Position numbers and translations under genes: made by a program | DNA from: JTS-AC122 sp050246015 | Lineage (GTDB): Bacteria > Planctomycetota > Phycisphaerae > Phycisphaerales > UBA1924 | Direction: 5' to 3' | Assembly (NCBI GenBank): GCA_050246015.1 | Contig: JBFWWU010000019.1 | Coordinates: 20,096 to 84,095 of the forward strand | Length of the DNA stretch: 64,000 nucleotides | Shown: positions 62,401-64,000 of the stretch, piece after piece | Layout: each line of letters starts with the position of its first letter | How positions within the stretch are numbered: position 1 is the stretch's first letter | Notes under the pieces: model-generated | Database searches by the model: none | What the model saw: only the letters and a program-made list of their open reading frames with translations | What the model was told of the DNA's origin: nothing

Positions 62401-62867
62401 ACGACCCCGATCTCAAGAACTTCGTCACCAGGCTCACAGAAGAGTCTGGCGACGATCGGGAGTGGATCGAATCGCTGGCCTCGCTGCTCGCCGGGGTCCC
62501 CGCGTATGACTGGCGAGACGAGGATCGGGCGAGGTTCGATGTGGCGCTCATGCAGCGTGTCCGGCGGCTCCGGGCCCTCGAGGTGCTAGTGTCCGATACG
62601 GGACGGAGCGCGCCCGACCCCGACATGCACTCGATTCGACTCGGGATCACCGCGACCGCCTTCGCCGATCGCGAGATTGTGCTACACGTCAGGGCGTCAG
62701 ACATGCCCGAAGTCGACGGTCTTGCCGAAGCAATCCTTGATCGTCTGGGGGACCGTTCACTCAACGGACATCGTGATCTGGCGCTGGCCGCCATCGCCAA
62801 GGCTGCACACTCGCTGCTGGCCGGCAAAGCCCAGCAGCAGCGACAGCCGCAGGAGGCCCTCGCGTGA
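59400..62867 (+). CDS. sspC: Large P-loop ATPase, SspC-like (BrxC-related)
   Basis: The 1155-residue protein has Walker A GPYGSGKS (63-70) in TLTGPYGSGKSSFALFLSAL, Walker B LVIFDELGK (191-193 FDE), and a large helical C-terminal part without any other domain I recognise. It belongs with the big ATPases of defence systems, related to BrxC of BREX. In the Ssp system SspC is the ATP-dependent factor working with SspB and SspD. Its start lies inside the sspB end and its stop overlaps the sspD start (GTGA at 62864), so all three are translated together. Confidence 0.75.
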   Translation: MPMPKNRRRVNSVPGFRRSANIEADTDSPLSRYTITTCAKRALDRVLATLAGKHSGRAWTLTGPYGSGKSSFALFLSALLGTERTPHHRESLASLRHASPDLAQEIGKIRRGGRVFVPVLIAGAREPLSTAVLRAARAALSACSSRPAKALLADLDDKGRKASKDPVQVLAAVHDCVVNKEPGVSGTLVIFDELGKLLEFAAMHPRDSDVHVLQRLAEHATRTDRPMLLLGILHQDFAGYARDLPAADRAEWEKVRGRFEDIAFDEPADETLRLLADTWQRTAPPGIPTNARWRPICESAAALSLVPRGMEKAEATRLLTACRPLHPLAALLLGPVFKRFGQNERSAFSFLQSSEPFSLRDFIARSGADAVFGVADLYDYLLATIGDALLSTRDGKRWAEAIDLERRLTDLDRGSVAVLKTISLLGIVGRWYDLAPSPEVVRYSMTPAMRSDDVDMALDELKRRSAIVLRKYNNTLSLWEGSDIDVEGRLSAARSAVPVNAGTVGLLREHFHARPVIARRHSFSTGTLRHFAVEYTTWDELAKKLSGVDSADGRLLLVIDDRSNGREAEAIAAVRDQPEVVLVIPSNSREIGFLAQEVACLAWVRHNTPALAGDSAARRELEARDGDVRRRLQGELSSALWGHGARCIHQGRDLDISTPRDLNEALSRICDDLYGDAPVIRNEIINRREPSSSAAAARRNLIEKMLLNPTLPDLGIVKNPPERSVYLSVLRSLGLHTQGSAGWHLTTDGRCAKQHAGALFKAIREFFERAEQEQRPVLDLFRQLQSPPFGIRAGVLPIIVGAALIAHEAEVALYEDGAFVSQLTVPIFERLIKEPGNYRIRRWRVTGVRSAVFLQLAEMLGKQGLPDHVGRQEVLEVVKPLLRFVRKLDKYTLNTRSLQPETIAVRDALLTAREPDQLLFTVLPKACGIPPFESSRRDRGADVDRYRRALQGAVTELQQAYERLIAAVHASLTEAFGGTGTLAETRVTLTRRARTVRDVAHDPDLKNFVTRLTEESGDDREWIESLASLLAGVPAYDWRDEDRARFDVALMQRVRRLRALEVLVSDTGRSAPDPDMHSIRLGITATAFADREIVLHVRASDMPEVDGLAEAILDRLGDRSLNGHRDLALAAIAKAAHSLLAGKAQQQRQPQEALA

Positions 62868-63664
62868 GCACCAAGGTACGGCACATCGTCTCGCTCTCGG
62901 GTGGCAAGGACAGCACTGCCCTGGCGATCTACTTGCGAGGGCGGATCCCCGACGCCGAGTACGTCTTCTCCGACACGGACAAGGAACTCGAGGAAACGTA
63001 TGACTACCTGTCTCGCCTCGAGGCGTTCCTCGGCAAGAGGATCGTGCGGCTCAGCGCCGAGCGCGGCTTCGATCATTGGCTGCAGCAGTACGGTGGGTAT
63101 CTCCCTTCCTCGCGGATGCGCTGGTGTACCAAGATCCTCAAGATCAAACCGTTTGAGAAGTACATCGGTGATGACCCGGTCAGGATGTACCTCGGGATTC
63201 GCGCCGACGAGAACCGCGGAGGCTATCGCCCCTCCAAGCCGAACATCGAGCCCGTCTATCCGTTCGTCGAGGCCGGTTTCACACTGGCCGACATCCACCG
63301 CATCCTCGAGGAAAGCGGCCTTGGATTTCCGGATTACTACTCCTGGCGTACGAGGTCGGGATGCTACTTCTGTTTCTACCAGCGCAAGCACGAGTGGGTC
63401 GGGCTCAAGGAGCACCACCCGAATCTCTTCGAGAAAGCCAAGGAATACGAGAAGATCGATCCCGAAACGGGCCAACGGTACACGTGGAGCGAACGAGAGT
63501 CCCTTGCCGAGCTTGAGCAGCCCGATAGGGTCGCCGAAATCAAAGGGAAGATGACACGTCTTACGGTGTCGGTCGCGCACCCCAAAAGCAAGGCGCTCGT
63601 GGACGTGCTCGACGATTCGCTCGACGATGACGACAACCTCCCGTGCTCGTTCTGCCATATCTAA
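62864..63664 (+). CDS. sspD: PP-loop ATP pyrophosphatase, SspD-like (PAPS reductase family)
   Basis: The 266-residue protein has the PP-loop signature SLSGGKDSTAL (SGGKDS at 12-17) that adenylates the target phosphate or backbone before sulphur insertion. Cysteines C88 (RMRWCTKILK), C167 and C170 (SGCYFC), and C261 and C264 (CSFCHI) could hold an iron-sulphur cluster, as in DndC. In the Ssp system this is SspD, and sulphur would come from a cysteine desulfurase, SspA, which is not in the window. The same family also contains BrxP of type 4 BREX; the DUF4007 and ATPase neighbours favour Ssp. The stop is immediately next to the stop of the converging gene. Confidence 0.78.
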   Translation: MSTKVRHIVSLSGGKDSTALAIYLRGRIPDAEYVFSDTDKELEETYDYLSRLEAFLGKRIVRLSAERGFDHWLQQYGGYLPSSRMRWCTKILKIKPFEKYIGDDPVRMYLGIRADENRGGYRPSKPNIEPVYPFVEAGFTLADIHRILEESGLGFPDYYSWRTRSGCYFCFYQRKHEWVGLKEHHPNLFEKAKEYEKIDPETGQRYTWSERESLAELEQPDRVAEIKGKMTRLTVSVAHPKSKALVDVLDDSLDDDDNLPCSFCHI

Positions 63665-64000
63665 TCAGGGCACTTCACTTCGTACGGCGTCAAGGGCGCC
63701 GAGGACGGTGATGGTCGGCACCAGCACGCGGGCAACCGCCTTGGTGGTAGCCCGGATCTGGTCATCCGCATCGTCCCGCTCCTTGAACTCTTCCCAGAGC
63801 GAGACACCGATGAGCACAAGCCCATAGATGAACCGGCGCCGGATGACCTCCCGGTCATGTTCGGGCGAGCGAGCCAGCGACGCCTTCAAGAAGCGGTTGT
63901 CCACATTCACTTTGGCGATCAGGCCGTGGTCGACATCCCGCAGCACGGCAAGGCCGCTCTCCGGGCCAAAGCCCTCGGCTTCCCACTCGGCCTCGGAAAC
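63665..64000 (-). CDS. Partial gene of unknown function, N-terminus beyond window
   Basis: The minus-strand frame is open from the right edge to a TGA at 63665, giving about 111 C-terminal residues. The visible sequence reads EGFGPESGLAVLRDVDHG, LIAKVNVDNRFLKASLAR and RRRFIYGLVLIGVSLWEEFKE. The polar VNVDNRFLK strand followed by a helical end resembles the tail of HSP90-like ATPase proteins, but this is only an impression. Stops are back to back with the sspD gene. It might be the effector partner of the Ssp module or unrelated. Confidence 0.6.
   Translation of the reverse strand, partial: VSEAEWEAEGFGPESGLAVLRDVDHGLIAKVNVDNRFLKASLARSPEHDREVIRRRFIYGLVLIGVSLWEEFKERDDADDQIRATTKAVARVLVPTITVLGALDAVRSEVP

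Noticed and set aside
58454..63664. Type 4 BREX system (BrxC-BrxP)
   Set aside because: The PP-loop enzyme and large ATPase could also be read as BrxP and BrxC. The DUF4007 gene directly upstream, in one overlapping operon, fits Ssp better, and no PglZ or BrxL is visible. It remains an alternative if the right flank shows them.

Overview
The window is high-GC DNA, almost certainly from a planctomycete of the class Phycisphaerae. The signs are Ser/Thr kinases carrying C-terminal TPR arrays, prepilin-type proteins with FTLIELL leaders, secreted proteins ending in a PEP-CTERM-like anchor (VPAPAS, VPTPGS), a Bat/DUF58/VWA cluster and small membrane proteins with a CxxCGYDL...CPECG ribbon. This assignment rests on gene content, not on a search.

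Layout. 1-1.4 kb: a partial secreted or anchored protein and a VOC protein with a 9-bp glycine repeat, both on the minus strand. 1.7-9.4 kb: DUF58, BatA-like and VWA membrane proteins, a small membrane protein and endonuclease III. 9.4-11.7 kb: aldo/keto reductase and FAD oxidoreductase on the minus strand. 11.76-12.08 kb: an array of hairpin repeats just upstream of an FtsX-type permease. 13.6-20.4 kb: two overlapping Ser/Thr kinase-TPR genes and a chromate-type transporter. 20.5-28.7 kb: mostly metabolism (methyltransferase, an MnmE-like GTPase, rpe, purE-purK, an ACMSD-type amidohydrolase, pgi). 28.8-31.1 kb: a TIR-pterin dehydratase fusion between pgi and glyA. 32.4-39.3 kb: a type IV pilus-like operon (PilT, PilC, two prepilin-like proteins and a 979-residue PilX-like protein). 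39.3-54.6 kb: polyprenyl synthase, a TlpA-like protein, an S41 protease, a third kinase, a 1063-residue surface protein, rpsL-rpsG, a pseudopilin, a PEP-CTERM protein and a BtuF-like lipoprotein. 54.7 kb: tRNA-Ser(GCT). 55.1-64 kb: an apparent genomic island with a serine recombinase, a DUF2924 protein, a HARE-HTH protein and a three-gene cluster (DUF4007, large ATPase, PP-loop enzyme) that I read as sspB-sspC-sspD, a DNA phosphorothioation module. A further gene enters from the right edge.

Two loci look like defence. The SspBCD-like cluster is a recognisable modification module whose effector must lie elsewhere. The TIR-pterin-4a-carbinolamine dehydratase fusion is visibly AT-richer than its neighbours and lies directly downstream of glyA, a folate enzyme. 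I know of no described system with this architecture, and it is the best candidate for something new here.
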